A model generated the notes under the pieces. That model saw only the letters and a program-made list of their open reading frames with translations, ran no database searches and was not told the origin of the DNA. This document shows, piece by piece, positions 5,335-6,279 of a stretch of 6,279 bases of DNA; the first letter of the stretch is position 1, and each line of letters opens with the position of its first letter. The position numbers were made by a program, and so were the translations under genes. Source of the stretch: Bacillota bacterium (GTDB taxonomy: Bacteria > Bacillota > Clostridia > Lachnospirales > Lachnospiraceae); contig JAEZNB010000048.1 in NCBI GenBank assembly GCA_023441965.1, forward strand, positions 1 through 6,279, written 5' to 3'.

Positions 5335-6279
5335 TTATATCAACAAACTCCCCAGCTCAAAGAACATGAGCTTAAGCTCCTCAAAGGTCGAAGCCCGGTA
5401 TCTGATGTCCAGAGGGAAGTCTGCCTCCTCCTCTACGGTTTCTATCGTTAATGCCAGCTTATAAAAATGCTCTGAAAAATAATGTACCGTATTACCACCC
5501 GTATCCCCGGGATCGATCTCATTCCCGGGAGGCATCAGGTCGTAGTTCGTTATTTCCTTCAGTCTGTTTGCTACCTTCAGCTGTCTCTCGTTATACAGCT
5601 CAGGCATCCTGCTCCTGTAATAATAGATCGCCTTCCCCCTGGAATGAAGATCCACAAATCCCCGGAGCCGGTATTGATGGAAGACGGCAATCAAAGCCCT
5701 GGTCTCCTGCTCGCTGGCCGCATAATCACCGGGTCCCTTCGGTCTCCAGAGACGGCTGGGAAAATTCCGGTTGATGTCCACCCCTCTGGCATTGTACTTC
5801 CATTCCTGCCAGGGTAGTTTCCTTGCTATGGCTTTTCTCCTTAAATCCTCATTTCTGATGGCATCATACCCGCTTAATGATATCATATAACCATCGGGAT
5901 TTAAAAGAGGAAGGATCAGGATGGTAAAGGTCTGCAACAGCTCAGTGATACATCTGCCAAAGAAGGTATTCCAGTAGCTCTTCTCCAGATAAGCTGATGG
6001 TTTCATCCGTTGCCCCTTAAGCTGCTCCTTCTCCTTACTGTGCTTCTCATATTGGTCCGCATACTCTTCCGTCAGCTTCAGCATTACAATGGGATTGATG
6101 GTTTCTCTCCCGTGTACCCCTGAGCAAAAGAGCATATGCTTCTTTCCTATGCCGAGCTTAAGCATAAGTATGTCACGATTGTCATGGGAAACACCAATCG
6201 TGACATACTGAAGAATCTCTTTATAAGTCCTAGCTAATTGAATAATATCATGATTCAGCTGTTCTGCTGAGTAAGGTTC
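5335..6279 (-). CDS. M14 family zinc carboxypeptidase, 5' end beyond the window
   Basis: Zinc peptidase of the carboxypeptidase A (M14) family; bacterial members often cut peptidoglycan peptides, including gamma-D-glutamyl-diamino acid bonds, but the substrate is not visible here. The frame stays open from the TAA at 5335-5337 to the window edge, giving 314 visible residues. The first in-frame ATG (6165) is not the start, because the 38 residues before it (EPYSAEQLNHDIIQLARTY and on to GVSHDNRDI) are typical of the family N-terminus. Numbered from the window edge, zinc ligands are His56 and Glu59 (HGRE) and His212 (VDLHS), the substrate-binding pair is Asn170-Arg171 (GVDINRNFP), and the catalytic Glu is 280 (ALTIET). 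Probably only a short N-terminal part is missing; whether it has a signal peptide or LysM domain cannot be seen. It is followed 29 bp later by miaB, likely in one operon. Confidence 0.9.
   Translation of the reverse strand, partial: EPYSAEQLNHDIIQLARTYKEILQYVTIGVSHDNRDILMLKLGIGKKHMLFCSGVHGRETINPIVMLKLTEEYADQYEKHSKEKEQLKGQRMKPSAYLEKSYWNTFFGRCITELLQTFTILILPLLNPDGYMISLSGYDAIRNEDLRRKAIARKLPWQEWKYNARGVDINRNFPSRLWRPKGPGDYAASEQETRALIAVFHQYRLRGFVDLHSRGKAIYYYRSRMPELYNERQLKVANRLKEITNYDLMPPGNEIDPGDTGGNTVHYFSEHFYKLALTIETVEEEADFPLDIRYRASTFEELKLMFFELGSLLI
6167..6209. repeat. 15-bp perfect inverted repeat inside the M14 gene
   Basis: AGTATGTCACGATTG (6167-6181) and its exact complement (6195-6209) flank a 13-base loop. 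On the minus strand the arms encode the QYVTIG and NRDIL parts of the N-terminal region. It would form a strong hairpin in the mRNA just before the HGRE zinc motif. Confidence 0.75.

Noticed and set aside
5451..5817. Overlapping plus-strand open frames opposite the M14 gene
   Set aside because: They overlap one another in different frames, show no family motif, and lie opposite a gene with all its catalytic residues. Other plus-strand frames opposite miaB, rny and the aminotransferase were dropped for the same reasons.

Overview
The window looks like chromosomal housekeeping DNA from a low-to-moderate GC clostridial Firmicute, most likely Lachnospiraceae (inference from protein style; no search was run). 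All four genes lie on the minus strand, each confirmed start has a good Shine-Dalgarno sequence, and intergenic DNA is AT-rich with sigma-A-type promoters.

In the direction of transcription (right to left): a zinc carboxypeptidase of the M14 family (5335-6279, 5' end cut by the window edge); after 29 bp, miaB (3641-5305), the tRNA methylthiotransferase, with an unusual low-complexity insert; a 240-bp gap with one strong and one weaker promoter plus leader hairpins; rny (1853-3400), the membrane-anchored RNase Y, which starts at GTG and ends in a clear intrinsic terminator; a 559-bp gene-free stretch; and a class I aspartate-type aminotransferase (52-1251), which has its own promoter and long leader. 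The last 51 bases (1-51) hold nothing I can call.

The M14 peptidase and miaB probably share a transcript. rny and the aminotransferase appear to be separate units. miaB and rny both concern RNA (modification, turnover). The peptidase and aminotransferase have no evident functional link to them.

The most interesting region is 1564-1787, between the rny terminator and the aminotransferase promoter. It contains a nested set of inverted repeats that folds into a four-way junction: a closing stem and three hairpins packed with at most one unpaired base between them. All four A-C mismatches in the DNA arms become G-U wobble pairs only if the minus strand is transcribed, and two hairpins then carry G-C-closed CUUG tetraloops. 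This points to an RNA on the same strand as the flanking genes. I do not recognise it as a known family; a small non-autonomous mobile element is the main alternative. A separate 34-base perfect hairpin follows it. Other oddities are a 15-bp perfect inverted repeat inside the M14 coding sequence and a spaced direct repeat upstream of the aminotransferase promoter.
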